NCBI RefSeq assembly: GCF_004793765.1
Contig: NZ_SRYM01000014.1
Location: 18,976-82,975, forward strand
DNA length: 64,000 nucleotides
Source of the DNA: Parabacteroides distasonis
GTDB taxonomy: Bacteria; Bacteroidota; Bacteroidia; Bacteroidales; Tannerellaceae
Direction of reading: 5' to 3'
The translations under genes were made by a program, and so were the position numbers. The notes beneath the pieces are model-generated. The model ran no database searches, was not told the origin of the DNA, and saw nothing but the letters and a program-made list of their open reading frames with translations. Shown one piece after another: positions 1 to 9,019 of the stretch (positions within the stretch are counted from its first letter, which is position 1; every line of letters begins with the position of its first letter).

Positions 1-1711
1 GCTGGTGATACCCCAAACGAGTCTTCTCCGTAAAAATACCGGTACCCGCATAATACAATTCCGGAATCGAAACCGGGAGTTTCCCTTTCGCCGCAATGCC
101 TCCGAATATCACTTGAGCCGCATATTCCTGCGCTAAGGGAGTGCCCTCGTAAGCCAACACGACCGCTTTCGCCTTCTCGATCGATTTCTTATATTCCTTA
201 CAAGCATATGGTAAGGTAAAGAAAGCATAGACCAACTCTTTCTTAGCGGCTAACTGCCTCAACGCTAAACTCTCGGGAATACGAATCGTATGCACGCCAC
301 AAATGATCACGTCGTATTTTTGTAATTTACTATAAACCTGCTGGACTTGGACAGCCGTAGAACGCCGTCCGATACTAAAGCAAGCGATCGAATCATATTC
401 GCCCAGCATTTTCTGGAACTCATTACCAGCCCCGTCTCCAATCGAGAGCGCCGCAATCTTTTTCTTGTTCAACTGTTTAAGAGGTAAGATCGTATCCTCA
501 TTCTTCAAAACGGTAATAGCCTCCGAATTCAATTTCGCCGCCATCCATGCCGCATGCGGAGAATTCAAACGTTTCGATAATCCTTTTGTTTCGACAGGTT
601 TATAGGCATTCAATCCAGCGATATATTTATACCTTAATATTTTCAAGCACTTGGCCTCGATAGCTTCCAGCTCCAATACACCATCTTCGATAGCCTCTTT
701 CACTGCGGTAAAATCATTGATTGGAGCGGCCGGAGCGAGCAAAATATCATTCCCTGCAAGCAAAGCCTTTACCGAAGGATTATCCGTTTTATTTGTGGAA
801 GCCCCTTTCATCGCTAAAGCATCTGTAAAGCACAAGCCCTGAAAACCAAGCTCTTTCTGTAATAGATCCGTCACTACCGCCTTGGAGAAAGAAGCCGGCT
901 TATGGCTTTTGTCCAATGCAGGAACGTAAAGATGTCCCGTCATTATCCCGGCGAACCCATCGTATATATAACGTTTAAAAGGAAGAAGCTCCACGCTATC
1001 CAAACGAGCCCGGTTATGGCGCACGACGGGTAATGTCTCGTGCGAGTCCTCGGAAGTATCGCCATGTCCGGGAAAATGTTTGGAGACAGACAAGATACCC
1101 GTACTTTCCAATCCTCTCGCATAAGCGAGACCTTTCTCCGCCACAGCATCCGGATTCTCGCCAAATGAGCGCAGGCCGATTACAGGATTATCCACGTTGC
1201 TATTCACGTCCACATCGGGGGCGAAATTTATATGAATTCCCATTTCCCTGCACTGGCGTCCCACCTCTCTTCCATATTCCTCGATCAAGGCATTGTCCTC
1301 GATAGCGCCTAGCATCATGTTCTTCGGGAAACGGGTAGTTCCGCTTAATCGCATAGAAAGTCCCCACTCCCCATCCAAAGAGACCAACATCGGGATCCGG
1401 GAAGCCTTTTGCAAACGATTGGTCACCTCCGCCTGCGTCACCGGATCCCCTTTATGGAACAAGATGCCCCCGATCTTGATCTCGTTCACGTAACGCATGA
1501 GCCGTTGCATATTCCGATCATCGGATTTAGGGTTCGCTATAACCATAAACAACTGCCCGATCCGCTCATCATAACTCATAGCGTCAAACACGGAATCAAC
1601 CCAATGATTCATCTTTTCCTGATCCACCGAACGATAAAGATTCGGAACGGTTTGAGCTCCACCCGATAAAAGGGAAATACAACACAAAAGCAAGATACCA
1701 ATCTGTCTCAT
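1..1711 (-). CDS. Glycoside hydrolase family 3, NagZ-like beta-N-acetylhexosaminidase (3' end off window)
   Basis: About 570 N-terminal codons are visible; the rest lies beyond the left edge. The start ATG at 1711 gives a hydrophobic signal peptide (residues 1-20, ending SGGAQ). The GH3 N-terminal barrel follows. It carries KHFPGHGDT at residues 211-219, then a Ser-Glu-Asp-Ser-His stretch giving the Asp222-His224 dyad that acts as acid/base in NagZ-type enzymes. The nucleophile Asp297 lies in FTDALAMKG. From about residue 370 the chain enters the alpha/beta C-terminal GH3 domain. In Bacteroidales such proteins often continue into a beta-lactamase-like domain, which would be outside the window. 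Probable role is periplasmic or surface release of GlcNAc from peptidoglycan or glycans; the substrate is inferred. It is divergent from rplS. Confidence 0.9.
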   Translation of the reverse strand, partial: MRQIGILLLCCISLLSGGAQTVPNLYRSVDQEKMNHWVDSVFDAMSYDERIGQLFMVIANPKSDDRNMQRLMRYVNEIKIGGILFHKGDPVTQAEVTNRLQKASRIPMLVSLDGEWGLSMRLSGTTRFPKNMMLGAIEDNALIEEYGREVGRQCREMGIHINFAPDVDVNSNVDNPVIGLRSFGENPDAVAEKGLAYARGLESTGILSVSKHFPGHGDTSEDSHETLPVVRHNRARLDSVELLPFKRYIYDGFAGIMTGHLYVPALDKSHKPASFSKAVVTDLLQKELGFQGLCFTDALAMKGASTNKTDNPSVKALLAGNDILLAPAAPINDFTAVKEAIEDGVLELEAIEAKCLKILRYKYIAGLNAYKPVETKGLSKRLNSPHAAWMAAKLNSEAITVLKNEDTILPLKQLNKKKIAALSIGDGAGNEFQKMLGEYDSIACFSIGRRSTAVQVQQVYSKLQKYDVIICGVHTIRIPESLALRQLAAKKELVYAFFTLPYACKEYKKSIEKAKAVVLAYEGTPLAQEYAAQVIFGGIAAKGKLPVSIPELYYAGTGIFTEKTRLGYHQ

Positions 1712-1814
1712 CACAACATTATCATTATTACTCTCCAAAAATAAGAAAATATCGCAATAGTAACGTAAAATTGGATGCACGAATATAAAAAACCTCCGGC
1801 AAAAAACATCTACC

Positions 1815-1847
1815 TATTGCGTATCAAATATTTATTTCGTTACTTTG
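1815..1847 (+). promoter_or_regulatory. Bacteroidota-type promoter for rplS
   Basis: A TATTG element at 1815-1819 is followed after 20 nt by TTACTTTG at 1840-1847, a one-mismatch fit to TAnnTTTG. The transcript would start near 1854 and leave a leader of about 78 nt before the rplS ATG. Confidence 0.6.
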
Positions 1848-1931
1848 CACCCGCTTTACGTAATCTCTGTCGGGAAACGTAGCCCGTTAAATTGCGTTTC
1901 ATTATAAATTACAATTAAAAAGCTATAAACA

Positions 1932-2279
1932 ATGGATTTAATTAAGATTGCAGAAGAAGCGTTTGCTACAAAGAAGGAGCATCCTTCATTCAAGAGTGGT
2001 GATACGATAACGATAGCTTACCGTATCAAAGAGGGTAACAAAGAGCGTATCCAGCAGTATCGCGGTGTTGTTATCCGTATCTCCGGTCATGGCGACAAGA
2101 AACGTTTCACGGTGCGTAAGATGTCTGAGAACGTAGGTGTTGAGAGAATTTTCCCGATCGAATCTCCGTTTATCGAAAGCATCACGGTTAACAAAATCGG
2201 TAAAGTACGTCGTGCTAAATTGTACTACTTGCGTGCCCTTACTGGTAAGAAAGCAAGAATCAAAGAAAAGAGAGTGTAA
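1932..2279 (+). CDS. rplS: 50S ribosomal protein L19
   Basis: The 115-aa protein is full length for L19 (E. coli 115 aa). The family core is clear: the FKSGDTI segment, the YRGVVI strand, and the C-terminal basic region containing [11 protein letters not shown] followed by a short Arg/Lys tail. L19 sits at the 30S-50S interface. The gene stands alone here, with its own upstream promoter and a strong terminator 24 nt after the stop, so it is probably monocistronic. It is divergent from the GH3 gene and convergent with the InlB-repeat protein gene. Confidence 0.98.
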   Translation: MDLIKIAEEAFATKKEHPSFKSGDTITIAYRIKEGNKERIQQYRGVVIRISGHGDKKRFTVRKMSENVGVERIFPIESPFIESITVNKIGKVRRAKLYYLRALTGKKARIKEKRV

Positions 2280-2302
2280 TCTCTCCGATTCTATTGCCAT
2301 AC

Positions 2303-2337
2303 AAAAAGCCATCCAACGTTCCGCTGGATGGCTTTTT
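2303..2337 (+). terminator. Rho-independent terminator of rplS
   Basis: A perfect 13-bp stem (2303-2315 with 2325-2337) encloses a 9-nt loop and ends in a T run continuing to about 2340. The A-rich 5' arm means it could also act on the opposite strand. Confidence 0.9.
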
Positions 2338-2348
2338 GTTTATCGTTT

Positions 2349-2437
2349 TTTACAATGCCCATCGTAAGCATCTAACAATGCCCATTCAAAAGAGCTTACG
2401 ATGGGCATTATAAGAACCTTAGAACGGGCATTGAAAG
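2349..2437. repeat. Four-unit dyad array A1 (23-bp lattice, GGGCATT word)
   Basis: Four 20-nt units start at 2349, 2372, 2395 and 2418, exactly 23 nt apart with 3-nt spacers. Units 1 and 2 are on the minus strand, units 3 and 4 on the plus strand. All share the core GGGCATT flanked by CTTA and (T)AAG-like ends. Units 1 and 3 form a 16-bp perfect inverted repeat (2354-2369 with 2394-2409). The array fills the gap between the rplS terminator and the stop codon of the convergent InlB-repeat gene. No T run follows, so it is not a standard terminator. Confidence 0.85.
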
Positions 2438-2464
2438 AATCATATATCCAAGCTACTCCACAGA

Positions 2465-4069
2465 CTACCGTCCGATGGATAGTTTACGGATGATACGAAT
2501 GCCATCCGTCGCTTCGATAACGAGAAGTAAGGGGCTACGTATGGATAAGCGATAGATATCACCTTGTTCCATTTGGCCGTTAATGCCTAATAAGTCCCCC
2601 TCGAATGAGTAAACCATCAATCTGCGGATCGCTTGGCGAGCCGTCACGCAAAGTTGGTTCCCGGAGAAAGTGATCGTGACTGGTTCCTCCCTAGCGATCG
2701 TCTCATTGGCTACCGCACCTTTGGTATACACCGCACGAATAGCGGGCAAGGCCGCACGTAGGATATTGACATCGAAATCATAATGCAAGGCTTTCGACAA
2801 TAACTGATCCAGCAAGTACCATCCCATAAAGGTATGGTCTACGATCGGCTCAGCCTTCAAGTTAATGACATCGCCTCGATAGCGGGTCACTTCCACCCAA
2901 CCGTTCTCGCCGCCCTCTACTTCCAAGTCAACGGGTAATTCCCGGAATTTAGCCTCTAACTTACCCATATCTTTACCGATCAGGATCTCATGGCTCATCT
3001 CCGCCTCCGGGATAAACACGCCATCCAAATACCAACCTTCGAAAGCATAACCCGGTTCCGGCATCGCGATGATCTTGACCGTTTGGCCGGGAATGGGTTC
3101 GCCTATCACTTTCACCTCACCGCCTTTCTCCGTAGATGAAGGATCATCCGGATTCGGCCCGGGTACGATATCCACCTTATCCACCGGTACCTCTCTCTTC
3201 TTGAAGCGAGCCTCGATCGTAGTGGTTCGCTTACTAATAGTCAACGTATAAGAGATGTCGGTAGACAGGCATACACCCGCCTCATCGTACCAGCCGATAA
3301 AGTCGTAGTCTTTCGTAGGCGAGGCGATCAAGGTCACCTCATCCCCTAACCCATAGATACCGTTCCCGCTTTGCGAGACGTAGCCGGCCTCCGGATCGGA
3401 AGTGTTTACGTAAAGGCAATACCCGATCTCCGGCTCGATAGGACTTTGCGGCTTCCAGTCGTACACGGCCCGCAGGTACACATGCTTGCCCGGCATGGTG
3501 AAGCGATAGGTTGCCTCTTCCGATACTTTCTTCCCATCGCTCTCCCAATGGTCGAACACATAATCGGGGTAAGCATGGGCGATAAGTGTCACCTCTTTGC
3601 CATTTTCATAAATACCTTGGCCGCTCTGTTCTACCCATCCGGCCATGGAGGGAGTGACGGTCGTAATCAGATTATAATAACCATCTCCAGGCTCCGATGG
3701 ATTCTCCTTCGGGTTGAAACGCAATTTAGCAATCAAGCGAGCGTTTTTCTCCGTAAGGGTGAAGGTATATTCCGATAGACCGGACAATTCCTCTCCATCA
3801 GCGGACTGCCAAGCCACAAACTCATAATCCGTATGCGGATAGACCCGTACCGTCACTTCCGTACCCGTATCATAAATACCGGACGGATTCGTTTGCTCCA
3901 AATAAGCGGATCCGTGGGGATCCGCGGAGAGCAAGAGCGTTAGTTTACCCGGCTCCGGCGGAGGAGTCGGATTGAACTCATCCTGCGCATAGACTTGCCC
4001 GATGGATCCTCCGAGGAAGATCCAAAGAGACAAGATCATCGTAATAGATCGCAACAATCGTTTTCTCAT
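2465..4069 (-). CDS. Secreted protein of tandem InlB B-repeat-like domains
   Basis: Starting at ATG 4069 gives a 534-aa protein with a clean signal peptide (MRKRLLRS, hydrophobic core, cleavage near QVYAQ). An in-frame ATG at 4081 would overlap the upstream gene. The mature chain is a series of about five 75-85-residue modules with the bacterial/InlB-type repeat pattern: YxxGxxVTLxAxPxxxYxFxGWY, followed by a strand and an ExxARF-like end. The last about 80 residues form a separate beta-rich tail. These domains are typical of surface adhesin stalks. The gene lies 5 nt after the BspA-like gene, which carries one such module itself, so the pair is probably an operon for a cell-surface complex. 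The ligand is unknown. Confidence 0.85.
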   Translation of the reverse strand: MRKRLLRSITMILSLWIFLGGSIGQVYAQDEFNPTPPPEPGKLTLLLSADPHGSAYLEQTNPSGIYDTGTEVTVRVYPHTDYEFVAWQSADGEELSGLSEYTFTLTEKNARLIAKLRFNPKENPSEPGDGYYNLITTVTPSMAGWVEQSGQGIYENGKEVTLIAHAYPDYVFDHWESDGKKVSEEATYRFTMPGKHVYLRAVYDWKPQSPIEPEIGYCLYVNTSDPEAGYVSQSGNGIYGLGDEVTLIASPTKDYDFIGWYDEAGVCLSTDISYTLTISKRTTTIEARFKKREVPVDKVDIVPGPNPDDPSSTEKGGEVKVIGEPIPGQTVKIIAMPEPGYAFEGWYLDGVFIPEAEMSHEILIGKDMGKLEAKFRELPVDLEVEGGENGWVEVTRYRGDVINLKAEPIVDHTFMGWYLLDQLLSKALHYDFDVNILRAALPAIRAVYTKGAVANETIAREEPVTITFSGNQLCVTARQAIRRLMVYSFEGDLLGINGQMEQGDIYRLSIRSPLLLVIEATDGIRIIRKLSIGR

Positions 4070-4074
4070 AGCGA

Positions 4075-7000
4075 TTACCATTTAATGGAACGAGTCTGAC
4101 GCTCGCCCGCTTTTGTCGTCCATGTCATATAATAAATACCAGACTGAGGTAGGGCGATACGTACCTCGTCATCCGTCGCCTTACCGGCGAAGTGGATACG
4201 ACCCGCCGCATCGCATACGCTCAAGGTTTCCACATCACGCAAGCCGGATATGATCAACAAGCCTTCTCGCACGTTCCAGCGAACCGACGCGTCGATTGCC
4301 TCAACAGAAGTCACCACATCGCTCCTCAACTCAAAGCGGTCAGAGAGGGTTCCGGCCTCGGCCTCGAAAGTATAAGCCTCTTGGTTCAGGTCGCATACGG
4401 CACCCGTCCGCTTATCTACCAACTGAATACCCTCGCCAATCTTCTCTTTCAATGAGATCGTATAGCTTCCCTTGGCAGGCAGGACACATCCAAGGCGTAC
4501 CACGCCATCCGCTACCGGACGTTCGTTGATAGCCAATCGATTCCCCTCTTTATCCAAGCTATAGAAAGAGGCGGCATCCGCATTCGGACTACTGAACTTG
4601 GCGGCGTCAAGGCCGATCTCATACTCCATTGAAGCCTCCTCGTTGAATACCACACGGGTACGGTCGCTTGCCTTCTCGCCTGCCAGCAGCAGGTTGACAA
4701 CTCGACGGTTATCCGCGCTACGCAACGCTGAAGCCGCTTGCGTTTCCCCCGGCAGGGCAGCCACACGACCCTCCGGATTGAATACTAAGTTGGAAGTCTT
4801 CGTTTGTACGAAGAAGGCCGTAAGCGGTGCCAGATAGACATCCTTATCCTCCTGCGTATAATACTCGTAATTATTCAAATCGGGAGACCAAACCGTCACC
4901 GTAGCGTCCAATCCATCAGCGAACAATCGCTCCACGCTATAATAGGCGGGATACGGATTCCCCACGAAGTTCCAATTGGCATTCATGGCATTATCCGAGG
5001 CGTAAGTATTCAACGGAATCGTCACGCTCGCCCGATTGAAGAGAGCTTTCATATCGCCGGTCTTGGTAGTAAAGGCATCGGCCATTCCATCGCCGCTATT
5101 GAACTGGATGATATATCCCGTATTCGCCTTTAAGATCTCCTCGTCCGAAAGTTGTCGCCATGACTCGCCTACTCCTTTATCGGCACGAGATTTGCCGTCG
5201 TATTCCCGTACCACAAAGCGAGCGTCGCTGCTCGTCAGCTTGATCTCGGACATCTTCAAGTCGTAGGGGAAGGATACGAAATGCCAATAGTTACTCCATG
5301 CGTCCCAATTGAAAGAGATCGCCTCGGTCTCTATCTCTGAATCCACCAATAAGGAAGCCCCTTGATAGTAAGCGAAACTCTTCGGTTTCCAGACCTCGTT
5401 GCCCTCGACGGTAAGGCTACCGCTACGCAAAAGGACGGCGGGGCCGTCTATCTTGTTCTGATCGCTCATGACATAATCCCCACCATTGAACGTCATGATC
5501 TCACTATAGAAACGGGCTTCCAGCGAGCGATCAGTATCTTTCATCTCAAACGTCAATTCGGGTTCTGTCGAGATCTTCTTATTGTTTTCGTACCATCCAT
5601 CGAAAGAGCTGGCCTCATAAACATCACCACTATAGGCAATCGCCTTTAGCGTCACGATCTCGCCTGTCTCGTAAGCACCGGCACCTTCTACCCAGCCATT
5701 GCCTTTGGAAGAAGCCGTAACCAAAAATCCAAACTCCTCGATATTCTTGAAAGCAGACCAGTTTTCGTCTTTTTGATAACTCTCCTTCATTCCTTTCGGG
5801 ACGTAGACCTTACAAGTAGTTTTATCTGTAGATTCAAAAACATTCCCATTCAAATAAACCTTATCGGGTGATTTTAGTTTGATTGAAGAGAGCACAGCCG
5901 AAGAAAAAGCTCTACTACCTATGTTGTTCAAAGTAGCCGGGAACGACAAATCTCCGGTTATAAGACAACCATTGAAAGCTCTTTCACCAATAGAAGTCAA
6001 CGAAGTTTTCGAGAAGTCAACAGAAGTAATACCCGCATTCTCAAATGCATAATGAGCGATTGATCTCAAATGAGACAATGAAGAGAAATCAATGCTTTTC
6101 AAACTTGAACATCCGGAGAACGCTTGGTAATCAATCGTCTCAATCGTTTCCGGAAGAATCACTTCTTCCAAATTTCCATGTCCGGAGAACGTATAATCAG
6201 GCAAACGATTTCCGTCCGACATCACTTGAGACAAATCAATCTTTCTCAATACCGACATTTTCCGTATCACATTAAAATCCTCCGTATTCATCGGGCCGGA
6301 GATCTTCAATTCAGGTACACCGTAAACCGGTATATTCAATGCCTCTAATTTAGTTTTCAGCGTACCCGCCTCCTCTAAGGTTACGGCTACCAAATCCGCA
6401 TCAATCTCCACGATCTTACTCTCGCTCCAAACATCAGCCTTCCGATAGGCTTCCACAGAGCCTTTCGGGACATGAACAAAGGCATCTTCCAAACCGATTG
6501 ATTGAGAAAGGCCGATCGGAGTAGCGGACTGCATGATTACTTTCGCCCCATTCCGGGAAAAACTACCATTATAGTCATTATTAGAGAAAGCCTTTCCCTT
6601 AATCGTCTGCACAGATTCGGGAATCGTCAATTCCATCAGCGATTCATTGGAAGGGAACGAAGATTCGCCCAAAGTCTTTACAGTGGCCGGAATCTCATAA
6701 GAGGAATTATTCTTCCCTGCCGGATAAAGCAACAAACTTGCCTTGTCTACCACGAACAATACACCATCGATAGAAGTATAAAAGCCGTTATCGATTACGA
6801 CTTCTTCCAAAGCTGGGCAATTATAAAAAGCACCGATATTCAATGTACTCAAAGAGGAACAATTGGTAAAATCTACCTTCTTCAAGTTTTCACAACTGCT
6901 AAACACCCCGTAAGAGATAACCGTTAGATCCATGCTCTTACTGAAATTAAAAGAGGTTATATTCTCATTGTCAGAGAAAGCATTTGCCCCGATCTGATTG

Positions 7001-7887
7001 ATTCCAGAAGCAAAAACGATATCACCAGCCAAGGCACAACCACTAAAAGCACTTTCGCCTATTTCTTTTAAGGCTGTCAATTGGGAGAAATCAAAATCGG
7101 ATAATTGATTACAAGACTGAAAAGCTCTATTTTCAATCGTCTCCAATCCAGTACAACCTTCCACATTGACAGCAGTCAAATTCCTACAGAAAGAAAAAGC
7201 ATAACCACAAATTTCTTTCAAAGCCGAACATCCGGATAAGTCCACAGTCTTTAAAGAGGTACAATTGTCGAATACACCATCATAACCCAACTGACCTATA
7301 CTCGTCAACTTTTCACATCCTGACATATTCACAGATTGCAAATTACTACAACTACCAAATGTGTTCCATAAGATCTCCTCCAAAGCCGCACAAGCCGACA
7401 AGTCCAGCTCCTTCAATCCGGAACATTCCTCAAAAGCATAATTCCGTATTTGTTTCAATTGCGCAGCCTGCGAGAAATCCACTTCCGTCAGGTTGCTACA
7501 GCCATTAAACGCATAATCATCGATCCTCTGGAGCACTGACGGAAATACCACTTTTTGAAGAGTTAATTTATTTTGGAATGCCTCTCTCGGAATACTTTGA
7601 AGTTCTTCACGTACACTCTCATTCCAATAGGCAGTTTTCGGCAGTTCCGTCACCCCACTCATATCCAACACTTGAAGCATCGCCATCTGCTCCTTCATCG
7701 TCTTAAAGTCCTCCGCTCCCAGTGGGCCATTTACTTTCAAGGTCCTAACCTTCCCCACATCCGCTCCTAGCTTGGATGCCAGCGTATTGGCCGAGGTCAG
7801 TTTTACCTCCTCCACCGATTGCGCATACACACTACTACTTATCCCAAGTCCTACGAGAAAAGTAAAAAAGAAGAAAAGTTTTTTCAT
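4075..7887 (-). CDS. BspA-like leucine-rich-repeat surface protein
   Basis: ATG 7887 gives 1270 aa; a GTG three codons upstream is less likely. The signal peptide is MKKLFFFF...VYAQ. Two blocks of LRR_5/TpLRR (BspA) repeats follow, with the motif L/I-xxIxxxAFxxCxxLxxVxF, at roughly residues 60-500 and 520-720. One InlB-like repeat comes next (about 730-790), then a long beta-rich region. The C-terminal about 75 residues (VCDAAGRIHFAG, LPQSGIYYMTW, ending SIKW) look like a type IX secretion-type sorting domain. BspA-like proteins of oral and gut bacteria bind host proteins or other bacteria. It is first in an operon with the InlB-repeat gene and is preceded by a long leader. Confidence 0.88.
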   Translation of the reverse strand: MKKLFFFFTFLVGLGISSSVYAQSVEEVKLTSANTLASKLGADVGKVRTLKVNGPLGAEDFKTMKEQMAMLQVLDMSGVTELPKTAYWNESVREELQSIPREAFQNKLTLQKVVFPSVLQRIDDYAFNGCSNLTEVDFSQAAQLKQIRNYAFEECSGLKELDLSACAALEEILWNTFGSCSNLQSVNMSGCEKLTSIGQLGYDGVFDNCTSLKTVDLSGCSALKEICGYAFSFCRNLTAVNVEGCTGLETIENRAFQSCNQLSDFDFSQLTALKEIGESAFSGCALAGDIVFASGINQIGANAFSDNENITSFNFSKSMDLTVISYGVFSSCENLKKVDFTNCSSLSTLNIGAFYNCPALEEVVIDNGFYTSIDGVLFVVDKASLLLYPAGKNNSSYEIPATVKTLGESSFPSNESLMELTIPESVQTIKGKAFSNNDYNGSFSRNGAKVIMQSATPIGLSQSIGLEDAFVHVPKGSVEAYRKADVWSESKIVEIDADLVAVTLEEAGTLKTKLEALNIPVYGVPELKISGPMNTEDFNVIRKMSVLRKIDLSQVMSDGNRLPDYTFSGHGNLEEVILPETIETIDYQAFSGCSSLKSIDFSSLSHLRSIAHYAFENAGITSVDFSKTSLTSIGERAFNGCLITGDLSFPATLNNIGSRAFSSAVLSSIKLKSPDKVYLNGNVFESTDKTTCKVYVPKGMKESYQKDENWSAFKNIEEFGFLVTASSKGNGWVEGAGAYETGEIVTLKAIAYSGDVYEASSFDGWYENNKKISTEPELTFEMKDTDRSLEARFYSEIMTFNGGDYVMSDQNKIDGPAVLLRSGSLTVEGNEVWKPKSFAYYQGASLLVDSEIETEAISFNWDAWSNYWHFVSFPYDLKMSEIKLTSSDARFVVREYDGKSRADKGVGESWRQLSDEEILKANTGYIIQFNSGDGMADAFTTKTGDMKALFNRASVTIPLNTYASDNAMNANWNFVGNPYPAYYSVERLFADGLDATVTVWSPDLNNYEYYTQEDKDVYLAPLTAFFVQTKTSNLVFNPEGRVAALPGETQAASALRSADNRRVVNLLLAGEKASDRTRVVFNEEASMEYEIGLDAAKFSSPNADAASFYSLDKEGNRLAINERPVADGVVRLGCVLPAKGSYTISLKEKIGEGIQLVDKRTGAVCDLNQEAYTFEAEAGTLSDRFELRSDVVTSVEAIDASVRWNVREGLLIISGLRDVETLSVCDAAGRIHFAGKATDDEVRIALPQSGIYYMTWTTKAGERQTRSIKW

Positions 7888-8202
7888 GCTTGTCACTATT
7901 TGAATTAATAATTGAACATCCTTACAATCATCAACCCCACCCGATCACCCGCACAAAGAAAAAGCGCGAGGCTTATGCCTAAGTCACCCTTCTTTAGGTA
8001 TCCCCATACCTCACCCCGGATAACAAACAGCTGCCCCACGCTTCATTATAGGATGCTCCTTACGAAGTAAAACTATAACAAGCATGGGCGTCTGTAGTTA
8101 TCATTCCCGGAGTTAGAAATTGGGGATTTCAAAGAAGGGAACAATATCTTTCAAACGCCTTTTCCACGAAAACGAACCCGCCGAGCTTCCACTCCGGCGG
8201 TT
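7888..8202 (-). promoter_or_regulatory. About 310-nt structured 5' leader of the BspA-like operon
   Basis: Between the predicted start near 8202 and the BspA ATG, no gene of normal length is visible. The minus-strand RNA has several hairpins: CCGCCG pairing with CGGCGG over 8179-8201, AGGTAT-GGGG-ATACCT near 7996-8011, and AGGC-ATAA-GCCT near 7970-7981. G-rich boxes and very short reading frames (such as MKRGAAVCYPG then stop) are also present. I do not recognise a riboswitch class. It could be a regulatory leader or simply a long untranslated region. Confidence 0.45.
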
Positions 8203-8208
8203 TCGGTA

Positions 8209-8240
8209 CAAAGTACGGAATTTCCCATGAATCCCGCAAA
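8209..8240 (-). promoter_or_regulatory. Promoter of the BspA-like operon
   Basis: On the minus strand TTTG (8237-8240) is followed after 21 nt by TACTTTG (8209-8215). This closely fits the Bacteroidota -33/-7 pair. Confidence 0.6.
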
Positions 8241-8358
8241 CATCCATGCGAATATTTAAGATTCCTCATCCAATCCATACGAATAAAAGCCGAAACAAAC
8301 CGAAACAAAGATTTCTTGAACCCTATATAAATTTCCTCACTGCCTAATATATACTTTA

Positions 8359-8436
8359 TTCAGCGACAGCGAACGTTCGTTCGGCGGCAGTGAATACATA
8401 TTCGGCGGCAGCGAATGATCGTTCGCTGCCACTGAA
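8359..8436. repeat. Four-unit dyad array A2 (21-bp lattice)
   Basis: Four 15-nt units at 8359, 8380, 8401 and 8422 are exactly 21 nt apart. They read TTCAGCGACAGCGAA, TTCGGCGGCAGTGAA, TTCGGCGGCAGCGAA and TTCGCTGCCACTGAA. The fourth is the inverted form. The 6-nt spacers are CGTTCG, TACATA and TGATCG. Units 3 and 4 form a 9-bp perfect inverted repeat around TGATCG. The array lies about 120 bp upstream of the BspA promoter, outside any gene. Confidence 0.85.
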
Positions 8437-8516
8437 CGAAGAATGTATGCTTATCTTTCAGAGAATAAAACGGTTATAAAGCAAGAATATAAGCAACTCC
8501 TTAAACTTATCGCCAA

Positions 8517-8601
8517 CAACTCCCTAAGCAGGCCGACATCATCTCCCTAAGCAGAGGGGGTATCTACTTACTAAGCTGATGGAGGTCTGCTTACTAAGTA
8601 G
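8517..8601. repeat. Four-unit dyad array A3 (23/24/23 spacing, CTAAGCAG word)
   Basis: Four 15-nt units at 8517, 8540, 8564 and 8587 have spacings of 23, 24 and 23 nt. They are CAACTCCCTAAGCAG, CATCTCCCTAAGCAG, CTACTTACTAAGCTG and CTGCTTACTAAGTAG. The last two are near-palindromes of the form CTRCTTA-C-TAAGYAG. The array lies 80 bp after A2, between the BspA promoter and the DUF3990 remnant. Confidence 0.8.
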
Positions 8602-8642
8602 TTTTCCAACTGCTTTCCACGTCCTTTGGAACATTCAAGACA

Positions 8643-9003
8643 TTAACCCTGTTTATCTTGCAACTCTCGTATGATTTCGTCAAGAATGTAGAGATCGCTT
8701 TTTAAATGCAAATCTGGTTATTAGGCTCTTGATGGATTAGACGAGCCAAGGCCTCCTCTCGTGTATAATCCCCACGCATATAAAGATCAATCGTACGAAT
8801 CACACGATCATCAGCTATACCTCCTTCTATCATGGCATAAGCTGACCACAAATTTCGACCTTGACGACAGGCCACTACAAAGAATAAACATTCAGCCAAG
8901 CCTCATCCTTATGACGTACCTCGGCTGTACGAAGTGCCCAACGAACCGCCTGTTCTTTCAAGCCCGTAACATAGAACCCGATTCCAAAATCCAGATTAGG
9001 TCG
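8643..9003 (-). pseudogene. Decayed DUF3990 family gene
   Basis: Two overlapping minus-strand frames together spell a DUF3990-like protein. The first (about 9003 to 8875) reads PNLDFGIGFYVTGLKEQA, then VRWALRTAEVRHKDEAWLN and stops at TAG 8875-8877. The second (8899 to 8702) continues with FFVVACRQGRNLW, IEGGIADDRVIRTIDLYM and PNNQICI. A small frameshift near 8885-8893 separates them and the N-terminus is missing. A further tail in a third frame (8706-8643) reads DLYILDEIIRELQDKQG. Intact relatives occur in toxin/effector-like cassettes of Bacteroidales. This copy should not make a functional protein. Confidence 0.7.
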
Positions 9004-9019
9004 GCACCCCCCAGCCAAA

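Noticed and set aside
3371..3778. 135-codon open frame antisense to the InlB-repeat gene
   Set aside because: Composition is a shadow of the repeat gene; no start context or protein-like pattern.
8359..8601. CRISPR array interpretation of A2/A3
   Set aside because: Units of 15 nt with 6-9 nt spacers are far too short for repeats and spacers, and no cas genes are near.
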